Shown: positions 46,501 to 57,565 of the stretch, piece by piece
Position numbering within the stretch: position 1 is the stretch's first letter
How the letters are laid out: every line of letters begins with the position of its first letter
From: Vicia villosa
Taxonomy: Eukaryota > Streptophyta > Magnoliopsida > Fabales > Fabaceae
DNA length: 64,000 nucleotides
NCBI RefSeq assembly: GCF_029867415.1
Contig: NC_081182.1
Span: 49,377,317-49,441,316 of the forward strand
Reading direction: 5' to 3'
Translations under genes and position numbers: made by a program
Notes under the pieces: generated by a model
The model's database searches: none
What the model was told of the DNA's origin: nothing
What the model saw: the letters and a program-made list of their open reading frames with translations, nothing else

Positions 46501-46546
46501 AATTACTTTTGTCACTTAAGATAAGGAGTTCAAATTTTAGTTTCCC

Positions 46547-46549
<3 letters not shown>

Positions 46550-46606
<57 letters not shown>
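46550..46606. repeat. (TA)n microsatellite, ~28 copies
   Basis: An uninterrupted TA/AT run of 57 bp. Confidence 0.97.
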
Positions 46607-46612
<6 letters not shown>

Positions 46613-47383
46613 ATTATTATTGCTAGGAGTATAACTTTTCTTTTTAACATATAATTTAAACATAAAGCTAACCACACCATCACCTAATCATTTTTAACAA
46701 TTTTTTGAATTATTTTTTATATTTATTTCAATTTTTTACACTCCCAACAAATTTTTTTCAAGTTCTCTCAAAATCTTCATTTATTTTAGTGTTTGGAAGT
46801 TATTGAGATTTATTGTATAAGACATAATTGAAATTTCATCATTCAATCTACCTTCTTTGCCTTCACTTAGGCGAAACTGAATCTAAATACTAAAATTTCA
46901 AGACACTCTTTCATGATTACATATTACTCATTTTTATATATACTACTACAAATAATACATATTATGACATCATTTTCATCACGATTATATGAAGCATCAT
47001 TGTGATATCTTAAAAATTAAGTGTCTTCTTAAAAATAATTTACATTTTTACTACAGTTGGATATAACAACTATGGGGAAATCTTATAATGGTCTAGGATT
47101 CGAATCTCAGCGCCTTCAAATTTGCAATTTATTTAATATCATAGTGACACATTTCTTTTTAATTTATTTTAAAACTAAATACCAACCACTTTTTATCACA
47201 GTTGGAATTTCTAACCATGGTGAAATGTTTTTCGTTTTATTTTTAATTTTAAAATTGTTAAAAACAATAACTTTGCTCAAATTAAAATAAATAAATAGAA
47301 TTTCACCACGGTTGGACTTTCCAATCATGGTGAGATTATTATTCTTATTTAAGAAACATAGCTAATTGTTTGATTCTTTAAGG
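46607..47383. repeat. AT-rich DNA with three imperfect-palindrome repeats
   Basis: Three ~32-bp copies of the pattern CACAGTTGGA..TT.CAA.CATGGTGAAAT lie at about 47051-47084, 47197-47228 and 47302-47334. Each is nearly self-complementary (ACCACGGTTGGA against TCCAATCATGGTGA). Such motifs are common in subterminal regions of plant CACTA and other DNA transposons. No ends were identified. A lone B-box-like GGATTCGAATCTC is at about 47096-47108. Confidence 0.45.
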
Positions 47384-48924
47384 TGTCACATGCAAGTATA
47401 CATGTTATTAATCATAGCAAGTGATAAAGTTAAGAGTATCGTATCCACAGGGAGTGTTACTACTTAGATATGAATTTTGTATTAGAACTATTCATTCACT
47501 TTAAGCATAAGTAGAGAGATAAAGATAAGTGATAAGTGTGAATCCAGTTTTGTTGTAATAAAAGCTTTCTAACGAGAAAAACGTGACGTGAGAGTATTAA
47601 GAGAATATAGTTGAGTTTTGATCCATTAATATAGTTTAGTGTGTTCATGTACTAATGTAGTTTGGTGTCATGAAAAGCAAGGTCAGAAGGATCTAAAAGT
47701 GTATTTCTACATCAATCAACAACATGCATAAAACGGCAAGGAAAGCAAATCTCTAAGTTTCACTTGTAACCCTATTACACGTCTATTAAAAGTTCTGATT
47801 TTCCTTAATGGCTGTAGTTTCTTATCTCTAAGCAACTAAGGCAAGTGAATATATCTATCTTACTTTTTCAACTATTTTTATTCATGAAATACACTTGTTG
47901 TTAGATTTCTAACAACAACACGCTAATACCTATCTCTAAGGTGATCATTCAAAGAAATAAGTGTTGGAGTTGTGAACACATGATAAAGAAAGTATTAACC
48001 ACACAAACATATAACATAAACACACTTTTAATATTAATATTACTTGCTCAACTAAAAGAAGTTTACCTCATAGTGAGCTGAGTACAAATAATGAACAAGG
48101 TTCTCAAAGGAAACATCTTAAGACAAAGAATTGCACAAAAGATAATAACCTAAGAGGAACCTGGAGTAGAACTTAAGACTGCTAAATCTTCAAGAGGAGA
48201 CTCTAGTCGCACCCATGATCATCAGCAAGCACGGAAACAGGTGAGGAAAGAAGACTCTAGCACTCTTTTGCAAACACGCTTGAACTTAATGAAATACAAA
48301 CTTGGAACAATTGCTGAATCTCTTCCACTATTGCTACAGCTCTTTATATAGTCTAAGGAATTAGGGTTTTCTAATATGTCTTGGATCATGGTTTTGGGTT
48401 AAATAATTTCACTCAGTCCAAGAAATCACCACATATTCAGCATAGAAAAGAGAATATTTGTACTATCCGACATCAGTGAGGGAACAAGGTGAATTTCGCA
48501 GTCTATCACAGTAGAGGCAAGCGGCGTGCAGTGTACTATGGTACCCGATTTTGTCTTCTAGCGCTACCTCATTCATCCATGAATTTAAATCATTTTCAGC
48601 ATCCACCAAGTTTTCCATCCACTCAGTGCTCCTTCTCACTTTCTCTCTATCAGCGTGCTAGCTTGCATGCGTTGTTTCTTTCTGATTTAAGCTTCCTTAC
48701 CCATGGCTCATCAGCAGACTAGTCCAGTTGTTCCTCATCTTGTGTACTGCTAACTTCTGCACACTAAACAACCAATTAAACTAACAAATGGGAGCACCTA
48801 ATGTACTCCCACTAATTTGAGTAAAACAATAACTATAAAGGGAAAATAAGCAGCTAAACAAAAAATAACACTAAACTAGATACTTTAAAGGCATGTATTA
48901 ACTCACAAAATGTGGGTTAACACA
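47384..48924 (-). mobile_element. 3' LTR of an Athila/Tat-type element
   Basis: 1541 bp with TGT...ACA ends. On the minus strand it starts TGTGTTAACCCACATTTTG next to a polypurine tract and ends near CTCCCTGTGGATACGATACT...GCATGTGACA. The phrase CTGTGGATACGAT is typical of the R-U5 end of Athila-like LTRs and also occurs at the end of the young Athila LTRs at 53694-60410. A TATA-like TATATAAAGAGC lies at about 48340-48351 (minus). The host element's interior lies to the right. The short open frames are not genes. Confidence 0.7.
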
Positions 48925-48941
48925 CCCCCCCCCAAACTTGA
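48925..48941 (-). other. Polypurine tract of the Athila/Tat-type element
   Basis: The minus strand reads GTTCAAGTTTGGGGGGGGG immediately before the LTR start TGTGTTAACCC. AAGTTTGGGGG is the usual Athila-lineage polypurine tract. Confidence 0.7.
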
Positions 48942-49900
48942 ACCATTACTTGTCCTCAAGTGATGCGACGGGAAAAGATAAACAAAGCACCTTAAGCAAA
49001 AACTTTCCCTTCTTCAACAGGACCATTCACAGCTCAGAGTTGCTCTTTTCAGAACTTTTCTCAAAAATAAGTCTAACACAGACCAAAGGCAGAGCAATGA
49101 GCATTTGTTCTATGAGCTACAAACACTTTCTATCATGACAAAAGTCTCCTATTAGGTTAACCAGTCTATTTTCAATTTTTTGTTTGCTCTCACATATAGT
49201 CCAGAACTTAGAATAACAGCTTGAAGGGGTTATTATTTTATAATTTTCTGAACATACGCCTAGGACCTACACTTGCATGCTTATTTTTATTTATTCAAAA
49301 ATATTTTATAGTTGTCTCATCTTTTCACTAGACGAGATCTCACTTGTCATGAGTTCAACCTGCTTATTATGACGAGACAAACCACTATTCCTCCAGTTTT
49401 GGGCATAGGAATTTATTTGTAACAATGCTCTTTCAGTTTCAGGCACAAGAGCTTTATTTAGGAGTGCTCTTTTGGCATCTTCCTAATACACACATTGGTG
49501 TGTTTATTTTTCTAGAAGATTGATAGAATCAAAACCTCTACACAACAAGCTTTCAAAGTTTTTGAACTAATTTTCAAATAACCAACTATCCTTGGGCTTG
49601 TAAACATAGGTTTAGACCGCGAATGATCATTCTCCAATATGGGACAAAGAAAAAGAAAGGGGAAGAAGTAGATAGAACCATAATGTCCAGCTGAATTTAT
49701 TTTGATTCTTATGGGATTTCATCTTAATGATTCATCAAAGGATTAATAGAATCAAAACCTCAACACAATTAATTCAAGCAAGACTTATACCCACTAATCA
49801 AAGAAGAGAAAAAGAGAGGGAAGAAAACTCAAATAATCATTAATATCATTCATCTCATATTATGGATTTGGTTCTTTCAAACCAATCAACATCCTAGATC
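48942..49900 (-). other. Internal noncoding remnant upstream of the Athila/Tat-type 3' LTR
   Basis: No coding region is recognised. In minus orientation this is the 3' untranslated region of the element whose LTR lies at 47384-48924. The phrase GATTAATAGAATCAAAACCTC at about 49742-49762 has a near copy at about 49523-49543. The right boundary against Ogre LTR sequence is uncertain by about 100 bp. Confidence 0.45.
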
Positions 49901-52900
49901 CAATGATATTAATAAAGTCAAGTCAAAGTATCATAGAATATTCACAAAGTCAGAACCAATCATAAAAGAAATAAAATTATTATTGAAAACATATAAAAGG
50001 GATTTAAAAATGGTCTAAAATAAGAAATTATTGATGAAACACTTAAGTGCTATCCAAACACCAAATAAATTTTTTATAAGACCATAATAAAATAAGAAAA
50101 ACTATATATGATTTTTGGGAAAAGGTTTCATAGTTTTTAAAAACTCAAAACTATTTAAAAATGACCAATAATAATTAATTAATTGGAAATTTATGATGAA
50201 ATGCATAAATGGTATCATAACATTCAACAAAAATCCCAAAAATTAACCATAGGTCAACAAGTGTTGACAAAATTTTTCATAAATTTTGAAAGTCAGAAAA
50301 TAATTTTAAACTAATTAAAACAAAGATAAATAAGCAAAAATAAAGAAAAATATTAAAACCAAAAATAAAAATATGAAAAAATATAAATCAGAAAGATAAA
50401 AATAAAAGAAGATTTTAGAAAAAGTAATGGTATTTCTTAAAGTAAAAATGAAATAGTTATTAATTTTTGAAGTTAAATGAATTAAAAAACCAAATAAAAG
50501 AAAATAAAATAAAATAGAAAAGATGTAGACCATTGGATCAGTGTCAAAACGCGCTAGTACTTAGATCCAAGGATCCAGCGCGCTATGCATGATATGGACT
50601 TTAGTAAATAAAGCACTAGATCAGAACTTTTAAAACAAAATAGAATCAAGTTTGAAAAAGATATGTGGCACACGATCATTGGTTGGAGACGTCCATGTAG
50701 GTAGCCTTCAGCCTCTAGCCAATCTTAAATCATGATTCTCAAACTGTAAAATTAGCAAACCAGATAGTACCATTGTGTTTGTCTCTTCAAGATGATCTCA
50801 ATGGTATCCTCGCATGAACCAAATTTATATTTTCTACATCTTACTCGTTTTGAAAAATACCAGAAGAACATTTGAAAATAAAAAAGCATAACTCACTTCC
50901 AGTTGGAAACAAACAATACCACAAGCATCAGAGTGATGGGAGCTACATTATAGGCACAAATTTGAAGAGAATTGGTGAAGGAATCTACCTGTAGAAGTTC
51001 AACTTCAGAGCTCTGAAACTGAATTTGGTGAGCTTGATTCAGGTCACAGTTCTTGGTGCAAATGAGGTGGTTAGCTTCACTTGATGTTGGTAAAGCTAAC
51101 TGAATGGAGTTTTTGAGTGACTGAAGGGTTGAAGAACAAGAACAAAATTCAAGCTTAAGAGTTCAAATGGGATCTTAGCAGGGGTGTTTTGGCTATCAAA
51201 GCTTGAGGAAAATGAATGGGGAGTGATCTCTATTTATAGGGGAAGTTGATGGAAGCATTGGATGTGAGAAATGATGAAGTATGGATGGAATTCGTGTGCA
51301 CCTGCATCATAAAGCAAGTGTGACTTGTAAATTGTCAAAACTCCACCAAATCATGTGTTTTGATGTGCTAAACTCTTAAGGTAACTTTGTTAATTATGTT
51401 TAGACACCAAAAGCGTGAGAATTTTGTGTTTAGAAGTCACACTAATCAAAACCAAAACTGATTTCAAGTGAAAACTTAGGGCTCAAGGTACCAACTTCAC
51501 CAACATGGGGCAAATAATGTAGGAACCTTTTTGACATGATTCCTTTTGCATTTGAAAGACCTTATTGTAAGATTCACAATGTGCCAAGAAAGGTTGCATT
51601 TGGTGATCTGCATCAAAAGTTATAGCTTCTCAAAGTGGGGGAAAAAGATACACAAAACACTTAGCCAAATTTAGCAATTTTGACAATCTTGGTCAGCTCA
51701 TTTCAACCTTAGGCCTCTACCAATTGGCTCGTGCGTTTTCCAATCTTTCTTGAGAAAATTACTCTTCTCATTACATAAAACATGATGCAAAAAGAATGGG
51801 ATCAATTGGGAAATTGAGGAGAGAGATATGCTCTTTGAAAGTTGGGGAAAAACAAGTCATTTGCTCGGGGTCATTTCATCAAATACATTAGTGCATATGC
51901 CAAAAGTGCATCTTAGAGCTTGAATTTGCCAAAAGTCCCAACATGAAAGTTTTATAGAATGGAAAAATAAGCTTAAGTACAAAATTTATGCAAGATAAAG
52001 TGATTTTTGAATCATTTGGCCTTGGGACAGTCTTGCACACAAGTTATGCCTTGAAACCCTAGGCACACCAACATGACCTATAATGTTTCTTCTTCAAACA
52101 TGATATTCCACTTATATTTTGCTCTTGAACCTCAAATATGGATTAAAGTAGACTCACTCAAGATTATTATTCAAAAATAATGGGCTCAAGATGATAAAAA
52201 TTGAGCAAGTTATGATCCTTTGAAGTTGGTACACAATTCCTTAACTTTCAAAGGAGACTTGTAATGTCTTCTAACTTTTGATGACTTTCTTCACAAAATC
52301 TCTTCTTGAATTCTGAAGAGAAATTGTTAATGATATCAAGGGGAGTATTTTTCAAAAATAAGCATTCAAAAATGTTGAAAATTGAGAAAGTTATGCCCTT
52401 TTAATCATAGAACCAAGAACTTGTCCAACTAGGTCCATCTTCTTGAATCAACTTGGAATCCTTTGAACTTTTCTTGCATGATAAAACATGATGAAGTATA
52501 TAAGACATTGAAATTATCTTCTCTTGAATCACACTTGATTGTTAGGTATATAGCTTGATGAAACTTGTTGAAGAAGGCATGGAAATAAACACATGAACCT
52601 ATGAAGTTCCTTGATGAATCAAACCACACAATCTTGAGATGAGCTTAGCCAAATGAGGCGGGGAGATGCTTAGAACATGACACTTGATCATAATAAATCC
52701 TTCTTGAATTCAATTGATTTAGCTTCCATTAATGCTCAAACAATTGAATATTACCTTTAAAACCCTAATTTAGGAGTGGTATAGATGCATTTGCTTCAAC
52801 ACCTACCTTGTATCAAAAACATTGAAGACAAAGACATATTATTTTGTATTTTGGTTAGTGTGATATATACAAGATAAAAAAATAGGTGCTTGATGATCCC

Positions 52901-53016
52901 TCCTAAAGATAAGGTGAGCACAACATCAAAAGAACAACCCTTAAGATTGTGATCTTGATCAATGATTAGAATGCAAATGAATGGATAATCTTAGGTTCAA
53001 AAATTGGGGTATGACA
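49900..53016 (-). mobile_element. Ogre-type LTR fragment
   Basis: The right end, AAAATTGGGGTATGACA (to 53016), reads TGTCATACCCCAATTTT on the minus strand, the Ogre LTR start. Moving left the order of features follows that of the other Ogre LTRs: a long AT-moderate U3, a TATA context (CTATTTATAGGGG at about 51231-51243, minus TATAAATAG), a donor-like ACAGGTAGATTCC at about 50981-50993, then AT-rich sequence. No PBS or second LTR was found, so it is truncated on the left. The left boundary is approximate. Confidence 0.65.
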
Positions 53017-53688
53017 ATTTTCTCATGCAATCTTCATCTTATTGCTTGATATTTATTTGTATCAGTATGAGTAGATCAATACTAAAAAGTTAGGTTTTGT
53101 ACGACAAACCTATTGGGACACTTATCTAATTTGTCATTGCATGAATAACTGAAGTTATATTTCTATTTAATTGTCTCTTTTACTTAATGTGTATTATGTG
53201 AGATAATCTATTAATATGATCTTGAACGCATAGGGAATACTAACCCTTAGCTTATGTGTTTGAACTAGGACAATTATTGTACTTACGCCGATTGAATAGG
53301 GACATGAGACCTCTAGTAGTGGCCTTGGAATTAACGTTACATTGACTAATTTTACTTACACTGGTTGAATAGGGATATGAGACCTCTAGTAGGAATTAGT
53401 GATATATACACTAAGGGTTTGGGTATCATGGCTTTGTGAGTTCACAATGGGAATACAACGACTTTACCATTCATGTAATACATTAGACATCAACAGGGGA
53501 TAAATAAGGGATTTGCTGCATAACCTAATCGCTTTCTCATTAATTTCATAAAACTTTTATTTTTCGCAATCAAATTCAAAACCCCCAATTGTTACTTGAT
53601 AAACTTGCACAATTGTTATTTTATTAAATAGCGGTCCATGTGGATATGATCTTATTTTATTACTTTGACACTATCAATACACTTGCTG
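53017..53688 (+). mobile_element. LTR remnant at the Athila insertion site
   Basis: The right portion, CCATGTGGATATGATCTTA...ACTTTGACACTATC...CACTTGCTGAG, resembles the end of Ty3/gypsy LTRs in plus orientation. An internal duplication, TTGAATAGGGACATGAGACC, occurs at about 53291-53311 and 53366-53386. The young Athila-like element was inserted at its right end. The family is uncertain. Confidence 0.4.
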
Positions 53689-53693
53689 AGAAG
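53689..53693. repeat. Target-site duplication AGAAG (left)
   Basis: AGAAG precedes the LTR at 53694 and recurs at 60411-60415 right after the second LTR. The match is perfect. Confidence 0.92.
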
Positions 53694-53950
53694 TGTTAGG
53701 AGTAAATTAATGGTAAATTCATGTGTTAATATAAGTGATTTCTTCTCTAAACCAATGCAAAAATGTGATGAATCCATAGGATTTTATTAAGAATTGAACT
53801 GAATAAGTTTAGTTCGTGCATAAAGCAAATCGAATCACTTGTGGGTGTTACTGTTGCAGGTTTTGAGCTGAATAAGAACTTAAGAAGAACATGAGGAGGA
53901 AAGAAAGCTGGAAGTCTCAAAGGCTGAAGAAAAAGATGGAAAGTACAAAG

Positions 53951-54038
53951 GGCGCGCCGCGAGAGTTCCTAGGCGCGCCGCGAAAATACTTCTGTTTGAG
54001 GGGCGCGCCGCGCCAGCCCGTTGCCGCGCCGCGGCCTC
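53951..54038. repeat. GC-rich GGCGCGCCGCG cluster in LTR
   Basis: Copies of GGCGCGCCGCG start at 53951, 53972 and 54002, with a variant GCCGCGCCGCGG at 54023-54034. They sit 50-140 bp upstream of the TATA box, in otherwise AT-rich DNA. The 3' LTR has the same block at 59495-59582. Confidence 0.93.
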
Positions 54039-54087
54039 GGCGTTAAAAGCCCAAAAGTTCTGTTTTAAAGCCCTAGTTTCCAAGTGG

Positions 54088-54096
54088 TTATATAGA
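54088..54096 (+). promoter_or_regulatory. TATA-like box of Athila-type element
   Basis: GGTTATATAGACTTTTGTGGG lies just downstream of the GC-rich cluster. It is the best TATA match in the LTR and would place the transcription start near 54120. Confidence 0.5.
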
Positions 54097-54869
54097 CTTT
54101 TGTGGGAGCGAAATTAGGAGAGCTATCTGATTCTGAAGCTGAGAATAACAATAGAAGGTGGATTCTTTACCAATTGAAGGCGTTCTATTGATGAAGATGA
54201 ATTCCTCCATTGATTCTTGTATGTTCTTCATGTCTATGGAGAGCTAAATCCCTCTTGTTGAGTCTAAGGTAGTAGTTAACCTATGAATATACATTACCAT
54301 TGATTAATCCCTGTGAACAATTGTTTGAATTTATTATCAATAAGAAACCTTGCTTTTAATTTACATCATTGTTGAATCTTTGATCGAAAGAAAGGATTTA
54401 ACTTTTGCCCTAGGTTACTATATTGATTCAATTGCAATTTGCAGAGATGGAATTGTAATTGGGTTTTCATAATTATCGTTCTTAATTACTATTATCGTTA
54501 TTGTGATTTGGAGAGATCGAATCTCATACCGGTAAAAGTTATCTAATTTGATTTGCAGACATGGAATCTTATTTGAGGATAAGTGAAGATAATGATTCAA
54601 AGGATTGTTCTATTGTGAATTAATTGATAATTGTATAGGATTAGGTTGATGAACCCTAAAGACTCAACATCTTTCTTTATTTGTTAACACAAAGTCCTTT
54701 ACTTGCTTTTATTTTATTATTTGCTTTTGATATTATTATTAGTATAAAACAAACCAAACCAAATTTCTTAACTCAAAATAAACAACTATAGAACGGCAGT
54801 GATATTAACCAATCCCTGTGGATACGATATATTACAGAAAATATTTACCCACAAATACTTTCAACAAAT

Positions 54870-54886
54870 TGGCGCCGTTGCCGGGG
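54870..54886 (+). other. Primer binding site, tRNA-Asp type
   Basis: TGGCGCCGTTGCCGGGG begins three bases after the 5' LTR. Its complement is the 3' end of plant tRNA-Asp (CCCCGGCAACGGCGCCA), the primer used by Athila-lineage elements. Confidence 0.9.
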
Positions 54887-55231
54887 CTTGGTGTCAATAT
54901 TGCATGCATTGCAATAGTTCTTATTTTGAGTTTTAATTTTTATTTTCTCTATTTGGTTGTTTCACGTGTTTGCTAGTTTTGCAGAAGATTGTGTATGCGC
55001 AGCAAAGTTTCTAGCGATCAACTTCTTTTTGATCCCGAGATCGAAAGGACCGCTAGGAGGTTAAATAGCAAAGCACGAAAAAGAGCGAACATAGCAAAAG
55101 CAAGAGACAACGCAACCGCGACATCGTCACAACAACTTGAAACCATTGACGAGTAGCAAGAAGGATTCTTCTTTCACGAACTATTCACGGAGGAAGAACC
55201 GGAAGTTTTTATACAACCTACTGTTGGCAAC

Positions 55232-57565
55232 ATGGCTGCTAATGGTCCATGTGCTAATAGTCCAAGACTCAATCCTCAGTTCGCGAGAACTGCCGCCAAC
55301 GGGCGACCGACAGAACTGAAGACCGGTATCATACAATTGATTTGTGCAAGTCCTTTCGCCGGATTGGACCATGAAGACCCGTACACGCATCTTACTCGAT
55401 TCTATGAGTTAGCGGGTACTACGGGTGTCGCTCAAGCTGATGAGGAAGCATTATTTAAGAGGTTGTTCCCACACTCTTTGCTATCTAAGGCAAAGGATTG
55501 GTATCTGGATCAACCCGAGGTAGTGATGACAAATTGGAACACATTGGAAGAAAAATTTCTGGAAAGGTTTTACTCTCAAAACCGATTCTTCGAAGCAAAA
55601 ACAGCAATAGCAGTATTCTCTCAAGGTAGTAATGAATCTTTGAATGAAGCATGGGAAAGGTATAAAGCTATGTTGAGAAAGTGCAAAGGACACGGTTTTT
55701 CAGACGTTGACCAAATCCATATGTTCTGTAACGGTCTCACAGCTACAAACAAGACACTTTTGGACGCCACAGCTGGTGGTTCTCTCATGTCCAAAACACC
55801 TGAAGAAGCTACTCAGATAATAGAGCGAATGGCTCTAAATGATCGTCAAGGCAATCATGATCGAACGGTAAGAGATAAGAAACCCGGAATGTTAGAGTTG
55901 AACAACAGTGATGCTCTACTTGCTCAGAACAAATTGCTAACTTCACAAGTGGAACTTTTGACACAACAAATGTCTAAACTACCACAACAAATCAAGGAGC
56001 TGAACGGGGTATCTAATTCATATCAAGTTGCTAGGTGCGAATTGTGCAAGGGAGATCATCAAACAGGATTCTGTCCACCAGTGCAAGAAGAAGAAGTGAA
56101 TTACATGAATAATAACCAAGGACAAAGGCAGAATCAATATCAGAATCAGCCATACCAACAAGGTTATCCACCAAGATACAACAACCAAGGGTACCAACAA
56201 AGGTCACCGAATCAAGGGTATCAACAACAAGCATTCCAACCATACACTCAACCACCACAACAACAGCAAGGAGGACAATCCAAGTTGGAGGAGACAGTGA
56301 ATCAGTTCATTCAAACATCAGTAATAAATCAGAAGAACCAGGAAGCGGCAATTAAAAACCTGCAAACTCAAGTGGGGCAAATAACACATCAACTTACTCT
56401 ACAGGCACAAGGAGCCTTACCAAACTCAACCGGAAAAAAACCGCAAGACCAGGAGAAAATTAATGCTGTTACAACAAGGAGTCAAAGGGGTTCAGAATCG
56501 GAAAAAGAGAAAGAAGAGATAGGTGACCCTATGGCGATGGAGGTAGATCTGGAAATAAGAGAGGACCTAAAAGAGCCAGAAGTTGTAATACTACCAATGA
56601 AACAAGTTGAAGAAAAAAATAAGAAAGATGTTGAACAGGTGATTAAACCACCCCTCCCTTTGCGAGTAACAAAGAAGGATTCAAAAGAGAAAGACGTTCG
56701 GAAATTTACGTCCTTGTTCAAAAAGTTAGAAGTGAATTTACCTTTCTTTGAAGCACTGGAACACGTACCTGTGTATAAGAAATTTATGAAGGAGGTATCG
56801 GCGAAAAAAAGATCACTAGAGGGAGAACCAAAAATGGCAATCGAAAAATGTAGTATAGTCGCTGCAGCAAGAAAAATCCCAATTAAGAGAAGAGACCCTG
56901 GGGCGGTGGCGATACCATGCACTATCAAGAATATATCATTTAAAAAGGTACTTCTCGATTCTGGCTCTAGTGTGAGTCTAATGCCGTTATCCATTTTCAA
57001 AAGGCTTGAATTAGACAAGATTAGTGAAAGTAAGTCGCAATTACGGTTCGCCGATCACACTATTAAGAAATCTTATGGAGTAGCGGAAGATGTACTAGTA
57101 AAAGTTGATAAGTTTGTTTTCCCTGTTGACTTCCACATCATGGACATTCCGGAAGATGAAGAAACTCCGATCCTTCTTGGGAGACCCTTTTTGTCGACAG
57201 GACGCTGTAATCTTGACATTGAAAAGGGGACGCTAACGCTAAAATCATTTGATGAAGAAGTAACCTTGAAGATGCTGGGAGTCAAGAAACACAGGTCAGG
57301 GGTAAATGAGAAAAATTCAACTGGTATACCGGAAGGTGCACAAGAAAACAAAAATCTCAAAAACCCCCAAGAAAAAGTCTCTAACATATCTTCTCCAATG
57401 AAACCAAATTATGATGATGTCAAAAGTCCTGAGAGGGCTAAGGAGAGTGATAAGAATGGGGAAGATAAAGTGAAGAGAAAAGCTATCCATGCTTTTTATC
57501 TTCATGAGTTTGTGGGTATGGAAGTACAAAGTAGCGAGTGTTGGAAAAGGAAATACCCTCCATAA
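55232..57565 (+). CDS. gag-pro: Athila-type Gag-protease polyprotein
   Basis: This 777-residue open frame encodes Gag and an aspartic protease. The Gag domain lies at about residues 45-190 (FAGLDHEDPYTHLTRF, KDWYLDQPEVV, FLERFYSQNRFFEAK). A degenerate zinc knuckle CELCKGDHQTGFC is at about 269-281. A Gln/Tyr/Pro-rich linker (YNNQGYQQR) follows, and the protease has LLDSGSSVSLMPL near 574 and ILLGRPFLSTG near 648. The true gag start is probably the ATG at 54995 (MRSKVSSDQLLFDPEIERT), in the same frame. Between the two Mets there is a single TAG at 55154-55156, where a sense codon is expected. Translation would therefore need readthrough or reinitiation at 55232. Past the protease the frame simply ends, so this is not a broken pol. 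Confidence 0.92.
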   Translation: MAANGPCANSPRLNPQFARTAANGRPTELKTGIIQLICASPFAGLDHEDPYTHLTRFYELAGTTGVAQADEEALFKRLFPHSLLSKAKDWYLDQPEVVMTNWNTLEEKFLERFYSQNRFFEAKTAIAVFSQGSNESLNEAWERYKAMLRKCKGHGFSDVDQIHMFCNGLTATNKTLLDATAGGSLMSKTPEEATQIIERMALNDRQGNHDRTVRDKKPGMLELNNSDALLAQNKLLTSQVELLTQQMSKLPQQIKELNGVSNSYQVARCELCKGDHQTGFCPPVQEEEVNYMNNNQGQRQNQYQNQPYQQGYPPRYNNQGYQQRSPNQGYQQQAFQPYTQPPQQQQGGQSKLEETVNQFIQTSVINQKNQEAAIKNLQTQVGQITHQLTLQAQGALPNSTGKKPQDQEKINAVTTRSQRGSESEKEKEEIGDPMAMEVDLEIREDLKEPEVVILPMKQVEEKNKKDVEQVIKPPLPLRVTKKDSKEKDVRKFTSLFKKLEVNLPFFEALEHVPVYKKFMKEVSAKKRSLEGEPKMAIEKCSIVAAARKIPIKRRDPGAVAIPCTIKNISFKKVLLDSGSSVSLMPLSIFKRLELDKISESKSQLRFADHTIKKSYGVAEDVLVKVDKFVFPVDFHIMDIPEDEETPILLGRPFLSTGRCNLDIEKGTLTLKSFDEEVTLKMLGVKKHRSGVNEKNSTGIPEGAQENKNLKNPQEKVSNISSPMKPNYDDVKSPERAKESDKNGEDKVKRKAIHAFYLHEFVGMEVQSSECWKRKYPP

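Larger units (their letters stand above)
53694..54866 (+). mobile_element. 5' LTR of Athila-type element
   Basis: 1173 bp, TGTTAGGAGTAAATT...ACTTTCAACA. It contains a GC-rich block of repeated GGCGCGCCGCG, a TATATAGA box at about 54089-54096, and near its end CCCTGTGGATACGATAT, typical of Athila R-U5. Confidence 0.95.

Noticed and set aside
48489..48722. 77-codon plus-strand frame
   Set aside because: It lies antisense within an Athila/Tat-type LTR and shows no recognisable domain.
55137..55319. 60-codon frame overlapping the Gag start
   Set aside because: It is in a different frame from Gag and is a shadow of the Gag leader region.
54995..57565. Gag-protease as a truncated full Athila polyprotein broken by a deletion
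   Set aside because: The frame ends cleanly, is followed by a structured 3' region and polypurine tract, and the LTRs are nearly identical. A pol-less founder is more likely than damage in this copy, though copies must be compared.
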